NCBI GenBank assembly: GCA_964528035.1 | Contig: CAZGQY010000092.1 | Span: 1-16,022, forward strand | Source of the DNA: CAZGQY01 sp964528035 | GTDB taxonomy: Bacteria; Pseudomonadota; Gammaproteobacteria; Methylococcales; UBA1147 | Direction of reading: 5' to 3' | Length of the DNA stretch: 16,022 nucleotides | Shown: positions 1-7,206 of the stretch, piece after piece | Layout: the number at the start of each line of letters is the position of its first letter | Numbering within the stretch: the first letter of the stretch is position 1 | Made by a program: the position numbers and the translations under genes | Notes under the pieces: model-generated | The model's database searches: none | The model's input: the letters and a program-made list of their open reading frames with translations, nothing else | Told to the model about the DNA's origin: nothing

Positions 1-1
1 A

Positions 2-53
2 ACCACCACGAATGAAATCCTCGTGTCAAGAAGTTTAGAACCGTTTCGCCGTG
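2..53. repeat. Left copy of a 52-bp terminal inverted repeat
   Basis: Bases 2-53 are identical, base for base, to the reverse complement of 15971-16022. Homology stops sharply at base 54. The repeat contains a small internal hairpin, CACGA (7-11) and TCGTG (21-25) around a 9-base loop. It also holds TTGACA, a perfect -35 hexamer, reading out of the window (complement of 24-29). Its reading frame into the first gene has a TAG stop at 36-38, so it is not part of that gene. It could be the end of an insertion sequence lying outside the window, a recombination site, or a linker or assembly artefact. The repeat itself is certain; its nature is not. Confidence 0.95.
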
Positions 54-704
54 CTGAACACCTATTCGTCACTTGCACATAAGTTGTTTGAGGAATTGGC
101 AACTCTTGGATTAAGTGGTGCTTTGGCAATCTGGTGTGATAAAGAAACGCCTTTTTATAGTAGTGAGGGTGTCGTTCACCCGATAGAAAAGAGCATTCTT
201 GAAGTCGGTCAAAATACAAATAAAAGAAAAATATCAACGTATGGGAACCGTTGCATGCTTCTGGGTAAACGAGCAACCCTATTAATTCGCAAACTACCTG
301 AGGACATTGAAAAAGTCGGCCGTTACAAAGATTTATTCGCCATGCTTATTGATGGCATCGATTTGCTTTGTAGTCAGATATTACTGAAAGATCAGGTATC
401 AAAAAGTGAAATGCAACTGACACAGACCATACTACTGACAAATCAATCAATCAGCAATCTGAAAAATAGAACATCAGGGAGTCGGGAAAAAGTTAAAACA
501 GCCGTCAGTCATTTAATGACTCAGATGGAACTAAAATTCATGCATCTGGGCTTGACCGAAGAGCAGGAAAATGAGTTATATAAACTGATCCTCGATTTGG
601 ACAATACGATAGACCAGCAAATAACCGAAATCATCGCTCAGGAAGAAGAAATGAGTACCATACTTGAACGTAGTAACAATCAACGCTGGAACAACAGCCG
701 CTAA
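51..704 (+). CDS. C-terminal part of a response-regulator-like protein, 5' end cut by the repeat
   Basis: The open frame gives 217 residues, but the apparent GTG start (51-53) is the last three bases of the terminal repeat and has no Shine-Dalgarno sequence before it. Native sequence begins at about base 54. The first ~110 residues (LAHKLFEELATLGLSGALAI, then a GKRATLLIRKLP segment and GRYKDLFAMLIDGID) resemble, from memory of the family, the region that follows the receiver domain in a group of gammaproteobacterial response regulators. The last ~100 residues are charged and probably helical or coiled coil, ending in a glutamate-rich stretch. If the family call is right, the REC domain of about 120 residues and its phosphorylated Asp are missing. 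The next gene starts 21 bases downstream and is probably cotranscribed. I infer a gene interrupted at the repeat, possibly a pseudogene. Confidence in coding is high, in function moderate. Confidence 0.6.
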   Translation: MLNTYSSLAHKLFEELATLGLSGALAIWCDKETPFYSSEGVVHPIEKSILEVGQNTNKRKISTYGNRCMLLGKRATLLIRKLPEDIEKVGRYKDLFAMLIDGIDLLCSQILLKDQVSKSEMQLTQTILLTNQSISNLKNRTSGSREKVKTAVSHLMTQMELKFMHLGLTEEQENELYKLILDLDNTIDQQITEIIAQEEEMSTILERSNNQRWNNSR

Positions 705-725
705 TATAAAAACCGTCATTGACCT

Positions 726-1595
726 ATGTCTGCTTCATCACAAAATTCAGAACTTCGACTGGATCTCTCCGGGATTGAAGAAAAACGCCGAGCCCTGAAC
801 AAGATAGTTGGTATCGCCAGAGCGATTGAAAATTTGCACCAGAGCCTGGAATCGGTTCTCATTTTGGGTGCCTCAGCAAAGAAAATACCTGAAGGGGCTC
901 TAAGCCTTTACAAAGCGCTCAGTGATAATTTGCAAGGCCTGCCGGTCAACACGTTAAAAGAATATCTTGTCAATCTGGATATGATTGTCAAAAATCAACT
1001 GGACAAAGTATTGCATTATTCCGGGATGGATTTTTCAACTGATGAAGCGATCGAAACCCTCTATCTGACCAGTGACACCTCAGAGAAAAACCTGTTCGAT
1101 CTGGTGGAAGATTTTAAAAGAACAGCTCAGACCGCCGTTTCACTAAGAATATTGTTAAAAAAACGCGGTGTCAGTATCCCAGGATCAACATTACCGGTAT
1201 CGCAAGACGCCATCCACCAGCAGCTAAATGTTCTCGAGACTCAGGAACAAAAACAACGCGCCAAAATAAAAACCAAAATCACAGAGATGAAAGAAGATCT
1301 TAACGCAATGATCAACAACCCCAACTACCCGGACAAAATGAAGGAACTGCTTAGTGCTGTACAGGGAAACCTGGATAAAGATCTCGACAAACTAGATTCC
1401 GGAGGCGCGCTCAGTCAACTGAGCTTCGTAGTAGATGCCGAGGAAATCACCAGTGTTCACGAGTCTTCGTCTGACGAAGACCCGATACCAAAACCCACCG
1501 AAGAAAAAAAGGAAATCAGCCTCGCAGAAGCCGCCAACCGTTGGCTTAATAGTCCCAGTGATGTTACTTGGAAAGATTCAAGACGATCTGGCTGA
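726..1595 (+). CDS. Hypothetical helical cytoplasmic protein
   Basis: This is a 289-residue protein I do not recognise. There is no signal peptide or membrane segment, so it is probably cytosolic. Residues ~1-160 look all-helical (AEI-type repeats around RALNKIVGIARAIENLHQSL and LPVNTLKEYLVNLDMIVKNQ). Residues ~170-225 are highly charged and likely a coiled coil (ETQEQKQRAKIKTKITEMKE). Residues ~240-265 are an acidic, proline-containing linker, and a short conserved-looking tail follows (SLAEAANRWLNS). It begins 21 bases after the truncated regulator in the same direction, which suggests the two are cotranscribed and that it could be a scaffold or partner for that regulator. It is convergent with the hybrid kinase. 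No clear Shine-Dalgarno precedes the ATG. Coding is well supported by length and an intact frame; the function is unknown. Confidence 0.8.
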   Translation: MSASSQNSELRLDLSGIEEKRRALNKIVGIARAIENLHQSLESVLILGASAKKIPEGALSLYKALSDNLQGLPVNTLKEYLVNLDMIVKNQLDKVLHYSGMDFSTDEAIETLYLTSDTSEKNLFDLVEDFKRTAQTAVSLRILLKKRGVSIPGSTLPVSQDAIHQQLNVLETQEQKQRAKIKTKITEMKEDLNAMINNPNYPDKMKELLSAVQGNLDKDLDKLDSGGALSQLSFVVDAEEITSVHESSSDEDPIPKPTEEKKEISLAEAANRWLNSPSDVTWKDSRRSG

Positions 1596-1743
1596 TTGAG
1601 AGTCGGTAACGATTCATGCGAAAGAAGGTCACATGATGCCATATGACCGGGAGGAAACGTACAAATCTTTTTTCTTTTCCGGATCAACCGATCAATCGTG
1701 CTGATAAAGCGTTTCATGACACGTTGATAAAAAAACTAAAAAG

Positions 1744-4593
1744 TCAACCCAGAACGTTTGTTAATTTTTTAGACAGTTCGGCCATCGTAAAAGGCTTTCT
1801 GAGTAAATCGGTACCCTGATCAAGACGACCCTGATGAACGACAGCATTCTCCGTATAACCGGACATAAACACCACCTTGATGTCAGGCCGCTGCGCGGTG
1901 ACTTCCACGGCAATATCTTTGCCGCTCATTGTCCCGCTCAGAACCACATCCGTTAACAAACAATCGATCTCAAACTGCTGGGAAAATACCTCTAGCGCTT
2001 GTCCGCCATCTTTGGCAGTAAATACAGTATATCCCAAATTTTCGAGCTGGCCTCTATACAGTTCCATCAAATCCCTTTCATCTTCCACGACCAGAATCAC
2101 TTCCCCTCGTGCCTGCTTGACATCCGTATCCGGTTCAGCTCTTGGTTCAACTTCCGGCCCCTGGTATCTGGGCTGATAAAATTTAACACAGGTTCCTTGT
2201 CCCGGTTCACTGTAGATATTGATATGCCCGCTCAACTGTTTGGCAAAACCAAAGGCCATACTCAAACCCAGCCCACTGCCCTGACCAATAGGTTTGGTTG
2301 TAAAAAACGGCTCGTAAACTTGAGCCAGAGTTTCTTTCGACATACCCTTACCCGTATCTGTGACCGCCAGCATCACATACTGTCCCGGGGATACATCCAC
2401 CCGTGTTTCACAATAGGCATCGTCCAACCAGGCATTCGCAGTTTCTATGGTTAATTTTCCTCCATCCGGCATTGCATCACGGGCATTGAGCGCCAGATTC
2501 AACAAAACATTTTCCATCTGAACCTTGTCCGTAAAACAGGCCCACAGTCCTGCGGCACTGACCACCTCTATCTCTATATTCTCTTCCAGTGTACGTTGTA
2601 ACAGCTCAGTCATTGCCCGGATCATGACATTCAGATCCAGCACGTCCGGCGACAATATTTGTTTACGGGAAAATGCCAGTAAGCGTTGAGTTAAGGTTGC
2701 GCCCCGCTGCACACCACCCAGAGCATTCTCAATATAGCCGTGTGACTGGCGATCACCAAAATCAATCCGCTGTTTCAGGAGTTCAATGTTACCCAAAACA
2801 AGACCCAGAATATTATTAAAGTCATGGGCAATACCCCCGGTTAATTGCCCCACCGCTTCCAGTTTCTGCGATTGCAATAATCGTTCTTCAATCTGTTTGC
2901 GTTCCGTGATCTCCGCTTCGAGCTTATTATTGGTATCGACCAGTTCTGAAGTCTTATTAAAGACGTCTTCTTCAAACATAAAATTGCGACCCGTCAACAC
3001 CAACAATAATCCAATTAATATTCCGGTAAATAACAATCCTCCGGAAAGCGCATAATAGGGGAACCAGGATTGATTGCTGATGGAATAAGCGGTCGTTGGT
3101 TCCATCCATAACTTCCACTGCCGGCTTGCAAAGGAAATCTCAACTGATGCCGCATATGGGCCTGGTGAAATTACACTTTCATTGGGCAACGTAACATCGA
3201 AATGACGGGTCTGATTATTGGTAAACAGCAAAGCGGGTTCTGTTGATGTTTCATCAATCAGCCATATCCTGAAGTTATCATTATCGAAATCCGGCAACAG
3301 GGTTTTAATCACATCGGCTATATAGAATACACTGAGAATATACCCGCGAATTTTCCTATCATTATTCTGACTGGAACTTTGAGTCGAATCCTTTGACTTA
3401 AAAACAGGAAGAAATACCAGAATCCCATATTGACCGACCGTGTCCTGAACCAGTTTTATTCGCTCTGTCGCAATCGCTTTTGCGTGACTGCTTGCCATGT
3501 TCAGTGCATTTTTACGTGTCGGGTTTGATGCCAGATCAAAGCCGAATGCCGCCTCATTTCCGCTCGATGGCTCAATGTAATCGACAGGAATATAATAGTC
3601 CCTGGTAGCAGCGATAACCAGTCTTCCCCGTAAGTCCCGCTCGGTGATGGTGAAGCCGCTAAATCCTTCGCTCCTGACCGATGCTTCATAGCTTAAACGA
3701 TCAGAATCCATCACCACCGGACTCCATTCCAGGGCCTGAATATAAGGATTAGCGTCAATCAAATGACGCGTAAAATTCTGAAAGGAATTTCTATCCATAT
3801 TTTCCGCGGTTAAAAAAAATATTTCTACCGAATGAAGTATATGAATCAGGTTATCAAATCCAACGTTTAATGTTCCACCCAGCAGCAAGACCTGCTTTGA
3901 ATAATTCAGTTTCTGTTTTATTTTTTCCGCATCCTGTATATGATAAGAAAATGTAACCACCACCAGAAACACAAATATTATCGGTAAGGCCGTAGTCAAT
4001 ATCCGACTGCGCCAAACCTTTGCAGGCTGACCAAAAAATATCAGCACCAACGGCGTGAAGATCAAAACACCGATCGAATCACCTACCCACCACGTCATCC
4101 AGTTAACCAGTGCCATCCCTGAATCGATCTGGCCTGTGACCACCAGAAAACTGACACTCAAACTGGAGTTAACCAGTGAAGCAACCGGGCCACCCAGCAG
4201 CAGACACAGGATTATTGTCCGACTGGAAACCAGAGAATTAGGGAATTCAATGATTTTATGTATCAACCAGGCACCAAAACAGGCCTGCAAAGCAGTTCCC
4301 ATGCCGATATACGAACTGATCATAAAATCTTGCGGAGTAGTCACTCCCGCAGTGGAATAGATCTTCCATAAATTTGTCAGAAGGCTGCCGGCGAACACAG
4401 CAGGCCACAGTCTATAACCCAGAATCAGGATAGCGGCCAGAGAAATGCCTGAAGGCGGCCAGATAGCGGTCGCATAGCCGGGTTCCACTGCCAGTTTCAA
4501 ACCCAGAAATCCGGTTACAAAAAAGGTCAGGGTTAAAATCAGATAACCCAGGAAAAATCTCGTTCTGGAATAGGCTTGCAGATCTTGCATCAT
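1744..4593 (-). CDS. MASE1-CHASE hybrid sensor histidine kinase with C-terminal receiver
   Basis: This is a 949-residue inner-membrane sensor. Residues ~12-215 form a MASE1-type multi-helix membrane domain with the typical AIWPPSGISLAAILILGYRLWP signature region (43-64). Residues ~265-500 form a periplasmic CHASE-type sensor (YIQALEWSPVV, then GFTITERD), and a membrane helix at ~515-535 returns to the cytoplasm. HisKA has the H-box GGIAHDFNN with phospho-acceptor His590. HATPase_c has an N-box around LNLALNARDAM, DTGKGM at 746-751 and GSGLGLS at 772-778. The receiver at ~831-949 keeps the acidic pair E837/D838, phospho-acceptor Asp882, Ser911 and Lys933. All catalytic residues are present, so it should be active. 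MASE1 and CHASE ligands are generally unknown. It starts at the first of two adjacent ATGs, with GAG six bases upstream, and is divergent from the REC-HATPase gene. The receiver suggests a phosphorelay, but no separate HPt gene is visible here. Confidence 0.95.
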   Translation of the reverse strand: MMQDLQAYSRTRFFLGYLILTLTFFVTGFLGLKLAVEPGYATAIWPPSGISLAAILILGYRLWPAVFAGSLLTNLWKIYSTAGVTTPQDFMISSYIGMGTALQACFGAWLIHKIIEFPNSLVSSRTIILCLLLGGPVASLVNSSLSVSFLVVTGQIDSGMALVNWMTWWVGDSIGVLIFTPLVLIFFGQPAKVWRSRILTTALPIIFVFLVVVTFSYHIQDAEKIKQKLNYSKQVLLLGGTLNVGFDNLIHILHSVEIFFLTAENMDRNSFQNFTRHLIDANPYIQALEWSPVVMDSDRLSYEASVRSEGFSGFTITERDLRGRLVIAATRDYYIPVDYIEPSSGNEAAFGFDLASNPTRKNALNMASSHAKAIATERIKLVQDTVGQYGILVFLPVFKSKDSTQSSSQNNDRKIRGYILSVFYIADVIKTLLPDFDNDNFRIWLIDETSTEPALLFTNNQTRHFDVTLPNESVISPGPYAASVEISFASRQWKLWMEPTTAYSISNQSWFPYYALSGGLLFTGILIGLLLVLTGRNFMFEEDVFNKTSELVDTNNKLEAEITERKQIEERLLQSQKLEAVGQLTGGIAHDFNNILGLVLGNIELLKQRIDFGDRQSHGYIENALGGVQRGATLTQRLLAFSRKQILSPDVLDLNVMIRAMTELLQRTLEENIEIEVVSAAGLWACFTDKVQMENVLLNLALNARDAMPDGGKLTIETANAWLDDAYCETRVDVSPGQYVMLAVTDTGKGMSKETLAQVYEPFFTTKPIGQGSGLGLSMAFGFAKQLSGHINIYSEPGQGTCVKFYQPRYQGPEVEPRAEPDTDVKQARGEVILVVEDERDLMELYRGQLENLGYTVFTAKDGGQALEVFSQQFEIDCLLTDVVLSGTMSGKDIAVEVTAQRPDIKVVFMSGYTENAVVHQGRLDQGTDLLRKPFTMAELSKKLTNVLG

Positions 4594-4620
4594 TTGCTCA
4601 ACGCGCTAAATGGATAGGGA

Positions 4621-4658
4621 ATTAAAATCTAACATCATTCAAATTGCAACACAGTGTT
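4621..4658 (-). promoter_or_regulatory. Candidate sigma70 promoter and palindromic operator for the hybrid kinase
   Basis: Read on the minus strand, TTGCAA (4649-4644) and TTTAAT (4626-4621) are separated by exactly 17 bases. This would place transcription start near 4614, about 20 bases before the kinase ATG. A perfect 11-base palindrome, AACAC-A-GTGTT (4648-4658), overlaps the -35 element, where a repressor could act. The hexamers differ from consensus at two and one positions. This is a prediction from spacing and position only. Confidence 0.35.
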
Positions 4659-4879
4659 CACAACAAATTTAAGCAAAAAGCGGAAAATCAGGATAGATAT
4701 ACGCGAGAGACGCAACTTTTTTATGTTTTCTCGATGGATTTATTCCCACTTTATCGTTCTAATCGATATATACGCTTGTATTTATGAATAACGCTGCTAA
4801 GTTTACTATAGTCTGTTTCGTGTGAAAATTTTATCAAAAATAAAATCAAGTACATACTCAATTCGACTGACCTGCTTAT

Positions 4880-4929
4880 TGAGGCAATCAGAAGCGCGAC
4901 CGGGTAGTCGGTGATTACCGCAAAGCTCA
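4880..4929 (+). promoter_or_regulatory. Nested stem-loop in the leader of the REC-HATPase gene
   Basis: Three nested helices can be drawn: TGAG (4880-4883) with CTCA (4926-4929), AATC (4886-4889) with GATT (4913-4916), and CGAC (4897-4900) with GTCG (4907-4910) closing a six-base loop. The asymmetric internal loop has GC on one side and ACCGCAAAG on the other. The structure ends 37 bases before the ATG at 4967. It recalls the first arm of class I c-di-GMP aptamers, but no second arm follows, so I do not assign a ligand. Confidence 0.3.
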
Positions 4930-4966
4930 GATACAAATTTTAGAAGAATCGGAATTTAAAATTACC

Positions 4967-5866
4967 ATGAATAAATCGATCCCCCATATTCTGATAGTCG
5001 ATGATGTTTCCTATAATCGAGAAATTATTACCACGTGTTTAGAGGACTACAATTACCATCTCAGCACAGCTCAGGACGGAGCAAGTGCCTGGGCGATGTT
5101 GGCATCAAATCCAATGGATTTTGATGTCATCCTATTGGACCGGGAAATGCCTAATATGGATGGTATGGAGGTATTGGGACGGATCAAAAAACACCCTGTT
5201 CTTCAACACTGTCCTGTCATCCTGCAGACTGCTAGATCTGCTACTCAGGACATAGTAGACGGTATGCAGGCGGGAGCCTATTACTATCTCACTAAACCGC
5301 TCCTGCCAGAAATGCTGCGAGCCATTGTTGATACAGCGGTTCATGATCGTGTTCGCTATGTAGAACTACAGGAGCAGATTAAAACCACAAACAAAAACTT
5401 CGGATTGCTGAAATCAGCCAGTTTTCGGTTTCAGAATCTTGTAGAGGTTCGAGGCTTGTCAACCTTTCTTGCACCCGCTTTTGACGAGCCAGCCAGTGTG
5501 GTGTTGGGACTATCAGAATTGATGATCAATGCTGTCGAGCATGGTAACCTGGAAATCAGCTATGATGAAAAAACTCAGCTTAATTCAAAAGGGATTTGGG
5601 AAAAGGAAGTGAATCGTCGACTCAAACTCAATAAAAATATGCATAAATATGCGGAAATTAAAATTCAACGTAACCGTCAAGGCATACAAGTCATTATCGA
5701 CGACCAAGGCAAGGGTTTTGATTGGGAACCGTTTATGGAAATGATGCCACAACGCGCCATGGATAACCACGGGCGTGGCATCGCCCTGTCGAAAATAACC
5801 AGTTTTCCCTGGCTCGAGTACAAGGGTAACGGCAACAGAGTCTGTGCATTTTCGTATGTCCCCTAG
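4967..5866 (+). CDS. Response regulator with RsbW-like ATPase output (REC-HATPase)
   Basis: This is a 299-residue cytoplasmic protein. Residues ~6-125 are a complete receiver domain: acidic pair D12/D13, phospho-acceptor Asp58 (ILLDREMPNMDG), Thr88 and Lys110 before Pro. After a helical linker (~128-165), residues ~166-299 form a GHKL ATPase of the anti-sigma/RsbW kind with N-box ELMINAVEHG (Asn188), DDQGKGF (Asp246) and HGRGIALSK as the G2 box. There is no HisKA dimerisation domain, so it is not a sensor kinase. The likely role is phosphorylation-controlled binding or Ser/Thr phosphorylation of a partner, as in partner switching. An extra segment of about 35 residues sits between the N-box and the next beta strand, and the right-end regulator has a counterpart. 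No clear Shine-Dalgarno precedes the ATG. Divergence from the hybrid kinase suggests, but does not prove, that the kinase is its phosphodonor. Confidence 0.92.
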   Translation: MNKSIPHILIVDDVSYNREIITTCLEDYNYHLSTAQDGASAWAMLASNPMDFDVILLDREMPNMDGMEVLGRIKKHPVLQHCPVILQTARSATQDIVDGMQAGAYYYLTKPLLPEMLRAIVDTAVHDRVRYVELQEQIKTTNKNFGLLKSASFRFQNLVEVRGLSTFLAPAFDEPASVVLGLSELMINAVEHGNLEISYDEKTQLNSKGIWEKEVNRRLKLNKNMHKYAEIKIQRNRQGIQVIIDDQGKGFDWEPFMEMMPQRAMDNHGRGIALSKITSFPWLEYKGNGNRVCAFSYVP

Positions 5867-5907
5867 CGGCCTATTATCCATAAATCGTCACACACAAGAA
5901 TCATAGC

Positions 5908-5953
5908 AACGATTCCCATCTGAGGGTAGCCACCCCAATCTTATCGGTTTTTT
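5908..5953 (+). terminator. Possible intrinsic terminator after the REC-HATPase gene
   Basis: AACGAT (5908-5913) can pair with ATCGGTT (5943-5949, one bulge), enclosing a GGGT/ACCC hairpin (5924-5927 with 5932-5935). A run of six T follows at 5948-5953. The outer stem is weak and overlaps the T run, so this is a tentative call. Its place 42 bases after the stop codon and before the next gene fits. Confidence 0.3.
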
Positions 5954-6004
5954 ATTCCTCCTAGATCGCGTAAAATTGTGGATCATATTGCTTGAGAGAA
6001 TATA

Positions 6005-6394
6005 ATGCACCGCTTAACATCCATTTTCACCCTAGTCTTTTGTCTAACCCTTAGTCTCCAGGTACATGCCGATAATCAATGGTCAACGTCAACACTGTCA
6101 GAGACAACTATAAACAGCATTAAAGTCAATTCTCGTAAATATTACCAGTGTCTGGACACAAAAATCACTGCATTCAAGGCGCCCGGGGTGGATCCCAGAA
6201 ACGCTGCAAACTGGGTATTAAAACAATGCGAAGCCAAATTAAAACCCATTGGCGAAGCACTCATTGCGGAAAAAGTACCCATTGAAGTTACTGATCGCTT
6301 TATTCTCAGAAAACGTCATCAGGCTGCACGAAAGGTATTACAAATGATGATGTATGCGGAAGCCATGAAGCAACAACAGGCAGCAACCAAATAG
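6005..6394 (+). CDS. Small secreted (periplasmic) hypothetical protein
   Basis: This is a 129-residue protein with a clear Sec signal peptide: a short basic start, a hydrophobic stretch IFTLVFCLTLSLQ, and a probable cleavage after VHA at residue ~22. The mature ~107 residues are mostly helical and lysine-rich. They contain two cysteines, in YYQCLDTK and LKQCEAK, that could form a disulfide in the periplasm. The C-terminus is Met/Gln-rich (QMMMYAEAMKQQQ). A GAGAG sequence seven bases before the ATG supports the start. I do not recognise a family. It precedes the DUF2760-Hsp70 cluster in the same direction, with a 176-bp gap containing only weak hairpins, so whether it belongs to that operon is uncertain. 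Confidence 0.8.
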   Translation: MHRLTSIFTLVFCLTLSLQVHADNQWSTSTLSETTINSIKVNSRKYYQCLDTKITAFKAPGVDPRNAANWVLKQCEAKLKPIGEALIAEKVPIEVTDRFILRKRHQAARKVLQMMMYAEAMKQQQAATK

Positions 6395-6570
6395 TTTAAG
6401 GACTCAATTTTCGACATGAGCTGTCAATAATGTAAGCGACATGAAAGCAACCGTACAAGCTCCGCGACAACTCAAGCCGCAGGCTGACTATTAGTTTTTC
6501 TAACTTTATTTTTAGCCTATCAGGTCATTATCAGATTCTCGATGGGTACATTTTTTCTGAGGCACTATCT

Positions 6571-7206
6571 ATGAAATTCGACTTATCAAGTTTGCCAACC
6601 ACCCTCGATGTTTTGCATCTGACCTTCGCCGGTCTAGCATTTATTGAACTCATACTACTGGTCATATTATTGTGCGTCATCGTCCTGAGACTGATCAGAA
6701 AATCCAAACCATCTGCGGACAGTATCCTTGCCAAAGCCAACGAGACACAACAATCCACGCACCCGCAAGTCTTAGCGGATGCAAAAGAAAGCAAACCTGA
6801 ACCGGCACCCGTCATTCTAAAAGAGGCGACTCCGGATGCCGCATTGCAACTATTAGGACTGCTTCAACAGGAAGCTCGATTTATCGACTTTATTGAAGAA
6901 AACATCAAATCATTTTCTGACGCTGATATTGGCGCCGCAGCGCGCATCGTTCACGAAGGCTGTCACAAAGTATTGCACAACCATTTTGATCTCGCCCCGG
7001 TGCGCAAGGAAAACGAAAACAGCCGGGTAACTATAAAAGCTGGTTTCGATCCGGCTGCACTGCGGTTAACCGGAAATATTGTCGGCAAAGCGCCCTTTAA
7101 AGGCACTTTAGTCCATCGTGGGTGGGAAGTGACGAATACTAAACTACCTAAACTTGCAGAGGGCCATAATATAAATATCGTTGCTGCAGCGGAGGTTGAA
7201 TTGTGA
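6571..7206 (+). CDS. DUF2760 membrane-anchored protein of the Hsp70 cluster
   Basis: This is a 211-residue protein. A single membrane helix lies near residues 15-43 (LAFIELILLVILLCVIVLRL), followed by a flexible charged linker to ~85. A compact C-terminal domain (~88-211) carries the DUF2760 signature: LLQQEARFIDFIEENI, AARIVHEGC, TIKAGFDPAALRLTGNIVG and FKGTLVHRGWEVT. The domain should face the cytoplasm, since the basic segment RLIRKSK follows the helix. DUF2760 proteins have no established biochemical role that I know of. From memory they recur next to atypical Hsp70 genes, as here, so a membrane-tethered cofactor or adaptor for the Hsp70s is a reasonable inference. GAGG at 6559-6562 sets the ATG start. 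Its stop codon overlaps the GTG of the next gene by four bases (GTGA), indicating translational coupling. Confidence 0.9.
   Translation: MKFDLSSLPTTLDVLHLTFAGLAFIELILLVILLCVIVLRLIRKSKPSADSILAKANETQQSTHPQVLADAKESKPEPAPVILKEATPDAALQLLGLLQQEARFIDFIEENIKSFSDADIGAAARIVHEGCHKVLHNHFDLAPVRKENENSRVTIKAGFDPAALRLTGNIVGKAPFKGTLVHRGWEVTNTKLPKLAEGHNINIVAAAEVEL
7191..7206 (+). promoter_or_regulatory. Ribosome binding site and GTGA start-stop overlap for the first Hsp70
   Basis: GGAGG at 7191-7195 lies seven bases before the GTG at 7203-7205, which overlaps the TGA stop (7204-7206) of the DUF2760 gene. This fixes the unusual GTG start of the Hsp70 and points to coupled translation of the two proteins. Confidence 0.8.

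Larger units (their letters stand above)
4594..4966. other. Divergent intergenic region between hybrid kinase and REC-HATPase gene
   Basis: This 373-bp AT-rich stretch carries the 5' ends of both flanking genes. Near the kinase it holds a candidate minus-strand promoter and an 11-bp palindrome. Near the regulator it holds a nested stem-loop (4880-4929). The middle (about 4700-4870) is AT-rich with no convincing gene. A 61-codon minus-strand frame at 4751-4936 has no ribosome site or recognisable protein character. Confidence 0.7.

Noticed and set aside
1624..1650. A terminator between the 726 gene and the hybrid kinase
   Set aside because: GGTCA/TGACC near 1627-1648 forms a short stem, but no T run follows it directly on either strand.
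1999..2454. A 151-codon plus-strand frame inside the hybrid kinase
   Set aside because: It is antisense to the HATPase and receiver coding sequence and has no domain character.
4751..4936. A 61-codon minus-strand frame in the divergent gap
   Set aside because: There is no ribosome site, composition is AT-rich, and it overlaps the structured leader of the plus-strand gene.
4880..4966. A functional class I c-di-GMP riboswitch ahead of the REC-HATPase gene
   Set aside because: Only one arm-like structure is present. The second hairpin and its GGTAGC/GGGTTACC-type sequence do not follow, and only 37 bases remain before the start codon.
6395..6570. A heat-shock (sigma32) promoter before the Hsp70 cluster
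   Set aside because: I found no CTTGAAA and CCCCAT pair with suitable spacing. Only weak hairpins (AGCC/GGCT and TTAG/CTAA) are visible.
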